A stretch of DNA of 47,078 nucleotides from Schinkia azotoformans LMG 9581 (lineage in GTDB: Bacteria > Bacillota > Bacilli > Bacillales > Bacillaceae_J), in NCBI RefSeq assembly GCF_000307855.1, contig NZ_AJLR01000037.1, positions 1-47,078 of the forward strand. Direction: 5' to 3'. Shown in pieces: positions 17,859 to 27,933 of the stretch (position 1 is the stretch's first letter; every line of letters starts with the position of its first letter). The notes below the pieces were generated by a model, which made no database searches, was not told the origin of the DNA, and was given only the letters and a program-made list of their open reading frames with translations. The position numbers and the translations under genes are program-made.

Positions 17859-18602
17859 ATGAATGCTCAAGAGTTAAAAATAGAGTTACCGAAGCAATCA
17901 AAATTGCATCAAATTTTAGTCTATGCGTTGATCCCATTAATGGCAATTGCCCTTTATCTAGTATTTGTGTGGTCACCTGTTGAAAAAACAATGGGTGTTG
18001 TTCAAAAAATCTTTTACTTCCATGTCGGATCAGCATGGACGGCGTTTTTAGCCTTTGGCGTTGTATTTGTTTGCAGTATTTTATTTTTAATAAAACGGAA
18101 AAGAATTTATGATATCGTTGCCGGTATTTCCGCGGAAATTGGCGTTGTGTTCACAGCGATAGTCCTGACATCGGGACCAATTTGGGGCCGCAGCGCTTGG
18201 AATACATGGTGGACTTGGGAACCGCGTTTAACAACAACGTTAATTCTTTTCTTTATCTATATTGCGTATATTCTTATTCGTCATATGGATGGAGCCTGGG
18301 AGAAAAAGGCCAGACTTGCTTCCGTATTTGGAATTATTGGTTTTATCGATGTACCCATTGTATTTATGGCGATTCGTTGGTGGAATTCTAAACTTCATCC
18401 AATCGTTTTCGGAGACGGACCAACACAGCAAGGTGGTGGAATTGAACCTCCAATGTTATTTACTCTTGTTTTCACATTAGGGGTCATTACGTTGCTGTAT
18501 GTCGTATTGCTGCAAAAAGGTGTATATATTGAGAAAACAAAGCTGGCAGTTGAGAAATATAAAAAACATGTTCAAGAAAAACTGATGGACAAAGTCTCTT
18601 AA
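17859..18602 (+). CDS. ccmC: Heme exporter protein CcmC
   Basis: Six-helix heme-handling protein that loads heme onto CcmE. It shows FYFHVGSAW with the conserved His55, and the WWD signature GPIWGRSAWNTWWTWEPRLTTTLIL at about 106-130, where the usual Asp of WDxRLT is Glu. The later IRWWNSKLHP carries the second conserved His. 247 residues. Start ATG 17859 with AAGGA. It is followed by the small ccmD. Confidence 0.92.
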   Translation: MNAQELKIELPKQSKLHQILVYALIPLMAIALYLVFVWSPVEKTMGVVQKIFYFHVGSAWTAFLAFGVVFVCSILFLIKRKRIYDIVAGISAEIGVVFTAIVLTSGPIWGRSAWNTWWTWEPRLTTTLILFFIYIAYILIRHMDGAWEKKARLASVFGIIGFIDVPIVFMAIRWWNSKLHPIVFGDGPTQQGGGIEPPMLFTLVFTLGVITLLYVVLLQKGVYIEKTKLAVEKYKKHVQEKLMDKVS

Positions 18603-18626
18603 TCTTATAGTGGAGGTAATGAAAAA

Positions 18627-18767
18627 ATGAACTATTTATTCATGGCATACACAATTATTTGGGCACTGATTGCGATTTATATCGTAGTTTTAGGAAAACG
18701 GCAAGGCAAGATTGTGAAAGAACTAGAGTTTATTGAAGAGTTAAAAAAAGTCAATGAAGCTAAGTAG
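18627..18767 (+). CDS. ccmD: CcmD-like small membrane protein (46 residues)
   Basis: A short ORF: ATG at 18627, TAG at 18765-18767, ribosome binding site TGGAGG at 18611-18616. The product MNYLFMAYTIIWALIAIYIV... has one helix at about 5-21 then a charged tail (GKRQGKIVKELEFIEELKKV). This is the CcmD/CycX build: a single helix, then basic and acidic residues, lying between ccmC and ccmG. CcmD helps release holo-CcmE from CcmC. The family is poorly conserved, so the call rests on size, build and position. Confidence 0.8.
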   Translation: MNYLFMAYTIIWALIAIYIVVLGKRQGKIVKELEFIEELKKVNEAK

Positions 18768-18785
18768 AGAACAGGGGTGCTTACT

Positions 18786-19304
18786 TTGAATAAAAAAAGA
18801 GTCATCCAAATATCTGTACTAGTCTTTGTTGCAGCTGTCTTTTTCTTTTTGGCAAAAGGAATGAATGCAGTAGATATTGTTGAAGTTGGGGATCAAGCTT
18901 ATAATTTTGAACTGGAAGATCTTGACGGTACTATTCATAAACTTTCAGACTACGAAGGGAAGTTTGTCGTTGTGAACTTCTTTGCAACCTGGTGTGATCC
19001 GTGTATTGAAGAGGCTCCAGAACTAGAGAAATACCAACAGAGCTATGCAAGTGAAGCCCCCCTTCTTATTATTGACAGGGGTGAACCTAAAAAACGTGTC
19101 CAGGATTTTAAGGTAAAAGCGAATTCCACTTCAACTTTTTTATTAGATCGAGATGACAAAATTTCAAAAACGTTCAATGTTGTAGGGCAGCCTGAAACAT
19201 TAATAATCGACCCTAATGGAATAATTCGTGAAAAAATTATCGGCCCAACGACAGCTGAGGATCTAAAAGCAATCATAGCAACGCTTAAAATGAATGGCTT
19301 TTAG
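18786..19304 (+). CDS. ccmG: Membrane-anchored thioredoxin-like protein, CcmG/ResA type
   Basis: Thiol-disulfide oxidoreductase outside the membrane that keeps apocytochrome heme-site cysteines reduced. N-terminal helix (about 7-23), a ResA-like fold (VGDQAYNFELEDLDG), active site WCDPC with Cys70 and Cys73, cis-Pro loop GQPETLIID. Both redox cysteines are intact, unlike in the CcmH of the same cluster. I place the start at TTG 18786, seven bases after AGGGGTG. Last gene of the cluster, with a strong terminator behind. Confidence 0.88.
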   Translation: MNKKRVIQISVLVFVAAVFFFLAKGMNAVDIVEVGDQAYNFELEDLDGTIHKLSDYEGKFVVVNFFATWCDPCIEEAPELEKYQQSYASEAPLLIIDRGEPKKRVQDFKVKANSTSTFLLDRDDKISKTFNVVGQPETLIIDPNGIIREKIIGPTTAEDLKAIIATLKMNGF

Positions 19305-19315
19305 GAGTAAATAGA

Positions 19316-19345
19316 AAGGTAGATGAGGATTCTCATCTACCTTAT
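19316..19345. terminator. Bidirectional terminator between ccmG and the nuclease gene
   Basis: A perfect 12-bp stem, AAGGTAGATGAG (19316-19327) with CTCATCTACCTT (19332-19343), around the loop GATT. It overlaps the last codon of the converging nuclease gene. Confidence 0.8.
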
Positions 19346-20061
19346 CTTACTGGTGCCCGAAATCCCGCAGCTATTGCTTCTTCTTCCGTACAGAACCATA
19401 TTTCAGGTTTTGTTTGATTATACGAACGGGAGCTAGGTGTATGGTAGATTTTCTCACCCTTTGAATTAATATTTCCTTTGATTACGCAATCTCCATTCTT
19501 AGTAGGGGTACTTGGCTCTTTTTTAATAGAAGCCTTCTCTTCTATAAACCCTTCCTCAGTTGCGTAATTCTCAATACTCCAGATTCCTATCCCTTGTTTT
19601 TGCGCTTTTTTCTGAATTTCATAGAATTGATCAACATATTTCGTATTAGGAGCATACACATAGGCTACACGTGCCAGACCTTTTTCCAACAGCATCTCAT
19701 TAAACATTTTCCCGTCAATCCAAATATAGGCCAATAAACGTCCGTATTTGTCCCGCTCAGAAACATCCAATTCAACCGTGACTTCTTTTCCTTCTAATGT
19801 ATCTTTAGTAAATTTGGAGGCCTCCGGACCAAAAGGCTGCACAGGCTTACTAGGGTGCTTCGTCTCGGGTGTATCCACTAAAAGCAGCCGTATTCGTTCT
19901 TCCTTATTATTTATCATCACATCCAGGGTATCGCCATCTACGACATTGGTTACGATCGTCTTTTCTCCGACACCACTAGTTGCTGAGCAACCAACAAGTA
20001 ATGAAGTTAGTAAAATACATAGATTAATTACAAAGAATTTCTTACATCTAAAAACTTTCAT
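19342..20061 (-). CDS. Thermonuclease-family lipoprotein
   Basis: Staphylococcal-nuclease-like enzyme, exported and lipid-anchored (lipobox LVGC, Cys about 25). Calcium and catalytic motifs: [19 protein letters not shown] (Arg and Glu) and DKYGRLLAY (Arg). After a linker the C-terminus [20 protein letters not shown]...[16 protein letters not shown] is a small separate domain often fused to such nucleases, with two Cys. Likely role: degradation of external DNA. ATG at 20061 on the minus strand. Divergent from dps. Confidence 0.88.
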   Translation of the reverse strand: MKVFRCKKFFVINLCILLTSLLVGCSATSGVGEKTIVTNVVDGDTLDVMINNKEERIRLLLVDTPETKHPSKPVQPFGPEASKFTKDTLEGKEVTVELDVSERDKYGRLLAYIWIDGKMFNEMLLEKGLARVAYVYAPNTKYVDQFYEIQKKAQKQGIGIWSIENYATEEGFIEEKASIKKEPSTPTKNGDCVIKGNINSKGEKIYHTPSSRSYNQTKPEIWFCTEEEAIAAGFRAPVR

Positions 20062-20076
20062 ATGAATCCCCCAATT

Positions 20077-20091
20077 TTATAACTATTATCA
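20077..20091. promoter_or_regulatory. PerR-box-like site
   Basis: TTATAACTATTATCA fits the PerR consensus TTATAATnATTATAA at 12 of 14 fixed positions. It lies between the divergent nuclease gene and dps, 114 bases before the dps start. PerR control of dps-like genes (mrgA) is well known in Bacillus. Confidence 0.45.
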
Positions 20092-20204
20092 TTTTAGTAA
20101 AGTTTGCTAGAAATGTCACATAAATAATGATTCCAATATGGTAATGTGTAATTGTAGCATCATTGGGAAAACATAACAGTGAAAATGGAAAAGGAGAGAT
20201 TTTG

Positions 20205-20651
20205 ATGGGACAACTTACAGAAGTTTTAAACAAGCAAATTGCAAACTGGACTGTACTTTATGTAAAGCTTCATAATTATCATTGGTATGTAAAAGGGGGA
20301 CACTTCTTCACATTACATACTAAATTTGAAGAGTTTTATAATGAAGCGAGCCTACATATTGACGAACTAGCAGAACGCTTATTAACAATTGGCGGACAGC
20401 CTGTAGCAACGATGAAAGGCTGCTTAGAAATGTCATCAATCGAAGAGGCTACTGGGAATGAGTCAGCTGAACAAATGGTCCAAGTATTGGTGGATGACTT
20501 TACAAAGGTTGTTGGTGAGTTAAAAGAAGGTATGGCACTAGCTGAAGAACAAAATGATGAGATTACGGGTGATATGCTGCTCGCTATTCACGGCACTCTT
20601 GAAAAGCATGTCTGGATGCTTAAAGCATTCTTAGGTAAAAGTGTAGAATAA
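20205..20651 (+). CDS. dps: Dps-family ferritin-like DNA-protection protein
   Basis: Forms a 12-mer that oxidises and stores iron and shields DNA from peroxide. The ferroxidase ligands are visible in [39 protein letters not shown] (two His, Asp, Glu). 148 residues from ATG 20205, chosen for AAAAGGAGAG upstream; the frame continues up to 20163 without a ribosome binding site. Monocistronic, with its own terminator. Confidence 0.93.
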   Translation: MGQLTEVLNKQIANWTVLYVKLHNYHWYVKGGHFFTLHTKFEEFYNEASLHIDELAERLLTIGGQPVATMKGCLEMSSIEEATGNESAEQMVQVLVDDFTKVVGELKEGMALAEEQNDEITGDMLLAIHGTLEKHVWMLKAFLGKSVE

Positions 20652-20657
20652 GGTAGA

Positions 20658-20700
20658 TGAAGCTATTTGTAAACAGATACAAATAGCTTCATTAATTTTG
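20658..20700. terminator. Terminator between dps and the converging rph-like gene
   Basis: A perfect 13-bp stem, TGAAGCTATTTGT (20658-20670) with ACAAATAGCTTCA (20679-20691), then TTAATTTT. It may serve both strands. Confidence 0.8.
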
Positions 20701-20704
20701 AAAG

Positions 20705-23302
<2,598 letters not shown>

Positions 23303-23396
23303 TCAATATCCCTCCAAGAAATCTTATTAAAGTTCTATTGCATTTTAGCAGTAGTAAATGGGAATATATAGTCTGTAATGCCCATTTCATATATGT

Positions 23397-23471
23397 TATA
23401 ATTAAACTAGAGGTAGTGATTGAACGATTGAAGAGACAGTAAGGAAGCATACAGCCCTTGCTGTCTTTTTA
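23397..23471 (+). ncRNA. Possible short transcript with its own terminator
   Basis: TATAAT at 23397-23402, then about 30 bases, then a terminator: AGACAGTAAGG (23434-23444) with CCTTGCTGTCT (23456-23466) and five Ts. No gene on this strand ends here, so the terminator may close a short RNA of about 60-70 bases, divergent from the rph-like gene. No good -35 was found. The rest of 23303-23620 holds this hairpin and the operator at 23552-23597. Confidence 0.35.
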
Positions 23472-23551
23472 TTTTGATATGAATTAATTCATTCACCCTG
23501 GATTATAAACACAACTTAACGGAATAACTAAATTAGAAAATACATTTTATA

Positions 23552-23597
23552 TAACACCTTTAAGTGTTGTAATTACTCATGACACTTAAAGGTGTTA
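23552..23597. promoter_or_regulatory. Perfect 16-bp inverted repeat before the SRPBCC-arsR operon
   Basis: TAACACCTTTAAGTGT (23552-23567) and ACACTTAAAGGTGTTA (23582-23597) are exact complements, with 14 bases between. Each arm is itself a partial palindrome (ACAC...GTGT), so this could be a double operator for the ArsR-type regulator, or an RNA hairpin just before the ribosome binding site AGGAGG (23607-23612). Confidence 0.6.
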
Positions 23598-23620
23598 AAA
23601 GGTATAGGAGGTATAAATTT

Positions 23621-24022
23621 ATGCATAAACAAGAAAAACTACCTGAAATTCGTAAAACGATTGTAGTGGATGCACCAATTGAAAAAGTGTGGAAAGCTGT
23701 TTCAACATCGGAAGGTATTGCAGCATGGTGGATGGCAAATACTTTTGAGCCTGTTTTGGGAAAGGACTTTATCCTTCATGCAGGTCCATACGGTGACTCC
23801 CCTTGTAAGGTTACTGAACTGGATCCTCCAAACCGTGTCGGCTTCGATTGGGATAAAGGATGGCACCTTACTTTTGAATTAAAGTCATTAGAGGATGGAA
23901 AAACAGAGTTTACCCTAATTCATTCCGGCTGGAGTGTAGAAAATTCAAAAACTCGTGAAATTATGAATGAAGGTTGGGAAAAGATTGTAAAAGAGCAGCT
24001 TCCAAAGTATATTGGAGCATAG
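23621..24022 (+). CDS. SRPBCC (AHSA1-like) domain protein
   Basis: 133 residues of the START/Bet v1-like fold: TIVVDAPIEKVWKAVSTSEGIAAWWM, then VTELDPPNRVGFDW, WHLTFELKSLEDGKTEFTLIHSGW and a last helix with GWEKIVKEQLPKYI. It binds a small hydrophobic ligand or acts as a co-chaperone; the substrate is unknown. Such genes are regularly paired with a small ArsR regulator, as here. ATG 23621 with AGGAGG. Confidence 0.85.
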   Translation: MHKQEKLPEIRKTIVVDAPIEKVWKAVSTSEGIAAWWMANTFEPVLGKDFILHAGPYGDSPCKVTELDPPNRVGFDWDKGWHLTFELKSLEDGKTEFTLIHSGWSVENSKTREIMNEGWEKIVKEQLPKYIGA

Positions 24023-24024
24023 GT

Positions 24025-24348
24025 ATGGTCGACCAATCTAAGCAAGATATTTTTCAGGCAATTTCCGACCCAACACGTCGTAGTCTGTTAAAATTACTTG
24101 CTGAGAAGGAAATGTCGATAACTGAAATTGTAGGATTCTATACGATAAGCCGTACGGCTGTGAATAAGCATCTGCATATTCTTTTAAATGCTGGTCTTGT
24201 CAGAAGTCAAAAGGTAGGGCGTGAAACCCGATATACGCTTAATCCAGAACCATTGGTTGAACTAAAAAATTGGCTCACCTTCTTTGAACAATATTGGGAT
24301 AAAAAGCTGTTGGCTCTTAAAGAATATATAGAGGAAAATAATCATTAG
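24025..24348 (+). CDS. ArsR-family transcriptional regulator
   Basis: Winged-helix repressor of 107 residues: QDIFQAISDPTRRSLLKLLAEKEMSITEIV, recognition helix ISRTAVNKHLHILLNAGLV, wing VGRETRYTL. There are no metal-binding Cys pairs, so it is of the non-metal type that pairs with SRPBCC proteins. It starts three bases after its partner and probably acts on the inverted repeat at 23552-23597. Confidence 0.87.
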   Translation: MVDQSKQDIFQAISDPTRRSLLKLLAEKEMSITEIVGFYTISRTAVNKHLHILLNAGLVRSQKVGRETRYTLNPEPLVELKNWLTFFEQYWDKKLLALKEYIEENNH

Positions 24349-24353
24349 TAATA

Positions 24354-24398
24354 GAAGGACCGAGTCTGTGTGATTTAACGCTTTCGGTTCTTTTATTT
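24354..24398 (+). terminator. Terminator after the arsR gene
   Basis: AAGGACCGA pairs with TCGGTTCTT (one G-U pair) around a 20-base loop, followed by TTATTTTATATT. Confidence 0.6.
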
Positions 24399-24513
24399 TA
24401 TATTCAAATTTTATGTTTCAGACAAGATTAATAGTAATGGGACCTCGAATGTTAAAAGGTTCTGCTTCTTTTTGTAGTTATACAAATATATCAAAGGAAT
24501 GGAGAAGAGGGAA

Positions 24514-26229
24514 TTGCCAAAAAAAAGGTCTTCTCGGGTGAAACCGTTAGTTTTAATAATCCTATTTCTATTTTTAGCAACTTTTGCTGCGATATATGCT
24601 GTCGGATTATATAACAGGGGCAAGGAGCCTATTGTAGAAGAGACAGATTCAAATAATAATAATCAGTTTTCCAGTGTTGATGCATTAGTAAGGGAGACCT
24701 TTTCCTTATCAAAAGAAGGAAAAGTTGCCCGTATTTCCTTTATTTCTGGTAGGACTGATTGGAATGAAGTGAATAAAGAATGGGGAAAATCAAATCACAT
24801 ATCGGAAGCGACTAAAGGCAGATATGAAGAATATGAGAATCACCGAGCAGTCATAGGTTATGCGGGTAATATAGTGAATGATATCAGGTCTTATGATTAC
24901 GAACTGCAAACAATCTCCTTAAATAAGATTAAAAAGGCTGGTGGTGAACCTGATGAAGTACGGTTTTATAAAGATGCGACCCATGACCAAATAATACTTG
25001 TCTATCATATAACAAATGCAATCGAATTATCATGGATTTTACCAAAATCAACCGAAAGGGAGCCGAACCCTAAGGTGGACCATATTTCTGTCTATACTAA
25101 AGTTAAAAATAAGCTAGACCAACAACAAAAGGCCAAATCCATTTCAGAAATAATTTCTGGAATGACCCTGGATGAGAAAATAGGACAGATGATCCTTGCA
25201 GGAATTTCTGGAACCACAGTGGATGCAAATACACAAAATTTAATAACTCAGTATAAGGTTGGGGGAATTATTTTTTACAAAAATAATTTAGTAAACTCTG
25301 AGCAGGCCATTCAACTTGTAAATCAAATTAAATCTGTGAATGCTCCCAATCTTCCGCTTCTATTAAGTGTTGACGAAGAGGGTGGTCGGATCACTAGGTT
25401 GCCGAGCGGACTTGTTAACCTACCGCCAAATCAACAGATTGGAGTAGTAAATAGCCGGCAGTTTTCATATAAAGTTGGAGCGATATTGGGGGAGGAGTTA
25501 AAATCATTTGGTTTGAATATGGATTTTGCTCCAGTTCTCGATATCAACAGTAACCCGAATAACCCTGTTATTGGAGATAGGTCATTTGGAGACAACGCTA
25601 AATTGGTAAGCAAACTTGGTATTCAAACGATGAAAGGCATTCAGTCCGAGAATATTATTGCAACGATTAAACATTTTCCCGGCCATGGCGACACATCGGT
25701 CGATTCCCATCTGGAGCTCCCTATTGTTAATAAAAGTCTTAAGGAACTAAAAGAATTCGAATTAATTCCGTTTAAGCATGCGATTGATGATGGGGCAGAT
25801 GTTGTCATGGTCGCTCATATCTTGTTACCCCAACTGGATCCAAAAAATCCTGCGTCCATGTCAAAAACGGTCATCACAGACGTTCTTAGAAACCAGTTGG
25901 GTTTCAAAGGTGTGATCATTACAGATGATATGACTATGAGGGCCGTTACAGATCATTTTGATATTGGGCGTGCTGTAGTAGAATCCATTAAGTCCGGCAG
26001 TGATATTATTTTAGTGGGTCATCATTATAACAATGTAGTTGAAACAATTTCTTCTTTGAGATCCGCTGTTCAGAAAGGGGAAATTCCTGAACAAAGAATA
26101 AATGAAAGTGTTGCCCGAATTATTGCATTAAAAAGGAAATATGAGATTAATAATTCCAAAGTTGGAAGTGCTAACATAGAAGGTATTAACCAATCCATCA
26201 CAACACTCCTAAATGAGTATGTAAAATAA
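24514..26229 (+). CDS. Membrane-anchored glycoside hydrolase family 3 protein with N-terminal DUF4309 domain
   Basis: Beta-N-acetylglucosaminidase-type GH3 enzyme (NagZ/YbbD branch). Order: helix (about 12-32), DUF4309 domain as in YjgB (about 55-205; WGKSNHISEATKGRYEEY, RAVIGY, VDHISVYTK), then GH3. The GH3 part has LLLSVDEEGGRITRL, NMDFAPVLDIN, the catalytic His/Asp loop KHFPGHGDTSVDSH and the nucleophile Asp in ITDDMTM. Probable role: trimming GlcNAc from muropeptides in wall recycling. TTG 24514 has GGAGAAGAGGG upstream; an in-frame ATG at 24499 lacks a spaced ribosome binding site. Confidence 0.88.
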   Translation: MPKKRSSRVKPLVLIILFLFLATFAAIYAVGLYNRGKEPIVEETDSNNNNQFSSVDALVRETFSLSKEGKVARISFISGRTDWNEVNKEWGKSNHISEATKGRYEEYENHRAVIGYAGNIVNDIRSYDYELQTISLNKIKKAGGEPDEVRFYKDATHDQIILVYHITNAIELSWILPKSTEREPNPKVDHISVYTKVKNKLDQQQKAKSISEIISGMTLDEKIGQMILAGISGTTVDANTQNLITQYKVGGIIFYKNNLVNSEQAIQLVNQIKSVNAPNLPLLLSVDEEGGRITRLPSGLVNLPPNQQIGVVNSRQFSYKVGAILGEELKSFGLNMDFAPVLDINSNPNNPVIGDRSFGDNAKLVSKLGIQTMKGIQSENIIATIKHFPGHGDTSVDSHLELPIVNKSLKELKEFELIPFKHAIDDGADVVMVAHILLPQLDPKNPASMSKTVITDVLRNQLGFKGVIITDDMTMRAVTDHFDIGRAVVESIKSGSDIILVGHHYNNVVETISSLRSAVQKGEIPEQRINESVARIIALKRKYEINNSKVGSANIEGINQSITTLLNEYVK

Positions 26230-26248
26230 TCATTTAGGAGTGTTTTTT
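26203..26248 (+). terminator. Terminator overlapping the end of the GH3 gene
   Basis: A perfect 14-bp stem, ACACTCCTAAATGA (26203-26216) with TCATTTAGGAGTGT (26230-26243), then TTTTT. The left arm encodes the last residues; the stop codon lies in the loop. Confidence 0.85.
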
Positions 26249-26356
26249 CCATTTTTCTTCAAACGTTTATTAGATTTCGTTTAGAGTCAATTTAGATACA
26301 CCTTTTAAAATTACTTTAGAAGAGATTAACAAATAAAAAATTGGAGAGTGAAATTA

Positions 26357-26985
26357 TTGAATCCTAAAAATAGCTGGTGGATTTTAGTCATTGTTTCTTT
26401 GGGAGTCATTATCCCGTTTGTAGTACCCTATTTTACATTGGACCCCGCAAATAGCCGTGTTTCTTTTTCATCAGCGGCCATACAATTTCCCTTATTAGTT
26501 GCTCATATTGTAACGGCATGTGTTGCCCTAATAGTAGGCTTCATTCAATTTCTACATCCGATTCGAATGAAGTCACCTAGAGTCCATCGATATCTTGGTA
26601 GAGTGTATGTAAGCAGTGTTATTATCAGCGGGATTCTTGCTTTAGTTTATACTTTTTACGTTGAAAACTTTTCAAAGGCAACTTCCTTCCTCGTGTTATC
26701 ACTTTTATGGCTTTTTACATGCTGGATGGGGTATCGGACTGCTACAAGAAAAAAATTGACGAGCATCGCAAGTGGATGATTCGTAGTTTTGGGATCACAT
26801 TAGTAGCAGTAAGTGGGCGTCTTTTGGTACCGGTATTGCTTCTGATTTATTCTATTTTAAACGGATTCACGCTCCCAGAAGGCAGGGAGGCAATGGTGGA
26901 AAATGTGTTAAATGTAAATATATGGGTTGGTTTAATTGCAAATTTCATCATAATTGAGTGGAAGATACTTAAGCAAGATAGTTGA
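26357..26985 (+). pseudogene. DUF2306 membrane protein, frameshifted at an A7 run
   Basis: The reading frame from 26357 gives several helices and breaks after GYRTATRKKL at 26779; the continuation KKIDEHRKWMIRSFGITLVAVSGRLLVPVLL lies in another frame to 26985. The family sequence would read across as RKKIDEHRKWM. The break is at AAAAAAA (26749-26755): one extra A restores a single protein of about 209 residues. It could be a real mutation, a sequencing error, or slippage giving some full-length product. Start TTG 26357 with TTGGAG. Confidence 0.8.
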
Positions 26986-27202
26986 AATATAAGATACTTT
27001 TGGGTTATTGACAATTGTTTGTTGTTAAGAAATTGTGAATTCTTTATTTCGACTTTATGATCTGTAAAATATAGCTTTTCAGATTTGTAATTTCATAAAG
27101 AAAGAGGTTGTAACGATCCTATAGCAGAGACTATTGGGGCAAAAAAATCAGCAGATAAAACTTGAGGGAATATAGGATTGACACGTGATTTTGTGTGAAA
27201 TA

Positions 27203-27240
27203 AGGGAGTAAAGGCAGTTCAGTCTTTACTCTCTTTAATC
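27203..27240 (-). terminator. Terminator of the response-regulator gene
   Basis: GGAGTAAAG (27205-27213) pairs with CTTTACTCT (27224-27232). On the minus strand it directly follows the stop at 27241. The rest of 26986-27240 is A/T-rich with no gene seen. Confidence 0.6.
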
Positions 27241-27933
27241 TTAAACATTGAACCGGTACCCGACACCCCAAATGGTTTCAATGTATTGCGGTTTCGACGG
27301 GTCTGGTTCTATTTTTTCACGCAGTTTACCAATAAATACGGTTACTGTCGCATTGTCACCCATGGAATCCAAACCCCAGATTTTTTCGAATAACTCGTCT
27401 TTGGAGAACACTCTATTTGGATGTATCACCAAAAACAAGAGCAAGTCGTACTCTTTAGAAGTAAATGTAATTTCCTTTTCATTCACGAACACCTTTCTAG
27501 ATAACTTATCGATATGAATGCCCCGGATGCGGATTTCGTCTTTCTGGCTCATTTCGTTATGGGACATCAATCGGTCGTAACGGGAAAGATGGGCTTTGAC
27601 TCGGGCAACCAACTCACCTACACTGAAAGGTTTAGTCATATAATCATCTGCACCAAGTCCAAGACCACGGATTTTATCGATTTCTTCCTTTTTGGCTGAT
27701 ATCATTAAGATTGGTATGTTTTTTGCCTGTCTAACCTGTTTACAGATTTCAAATCCGTCCGTATTCGGGAGCATGAGGTCGAGAATAAGTAAATCAAAAT
27801 CCTCTCCAAGTGCCTTTCTAAGACCAATATCACCGCTTGTGGCAATTTCCACAATAAAGCCGCTCGCTTCTAAATAATCCTTTTCCACTTCTGCAATGAC
27901 CTGGTCATCCTCAATGATTAGAATTCGTTTCAA
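27241..27933 (-). CDS. OmpR/PhoB-family response regulator
   Basis: Receiver domain with IIEDD, phospho-acceptor Asp52 (LLILDLMLPN), Ser/Thr switch MISA and Lys101 in YMTKPF, followed by a winged-helix DNA-binding domain (FTSKEYDLLLFLVIHPNRVFSKDELFEKIWG, VTVFIGKLREKIEPDPSKPQYIETIWGVGYRF). 230 residues. TTG start at 27933 with GAGGGTG. The kinase gene lies upstream and its end overlaps this start by 23 bases. Probable target: the exported protein at 29496-30365 or the operon itself. Confidence 0.93.
   Translation of the reverse strand: MKRILIIEDDQVIAEVEKDYLEASGFIVEIATSGDIGLRKALGEDFDLLILDLMLPNTDGFEICKQVRQAKNIPILMISAKKEEIDKIRGLGLGADDYMTKPFSVGELVARVKAHLSRYDRLMSHNEMSQKDEIRIRGIHIDKLSRKVFVNEKEITFTSKEYDLLLFLVIHPNRVFSKDELFEKIWGLDSMGDNATVTVFIGKLREKIEPDPSKPQYIETIWGVGYRFNV

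Noticed and set aside
23434-23471. Rifampin-responsive attenuator of the rph-like gene
   Set aside because: The hairpin has its T-run on the plus strand, while the rph-like gene is on the minus strand, so it cannot terminate that message.
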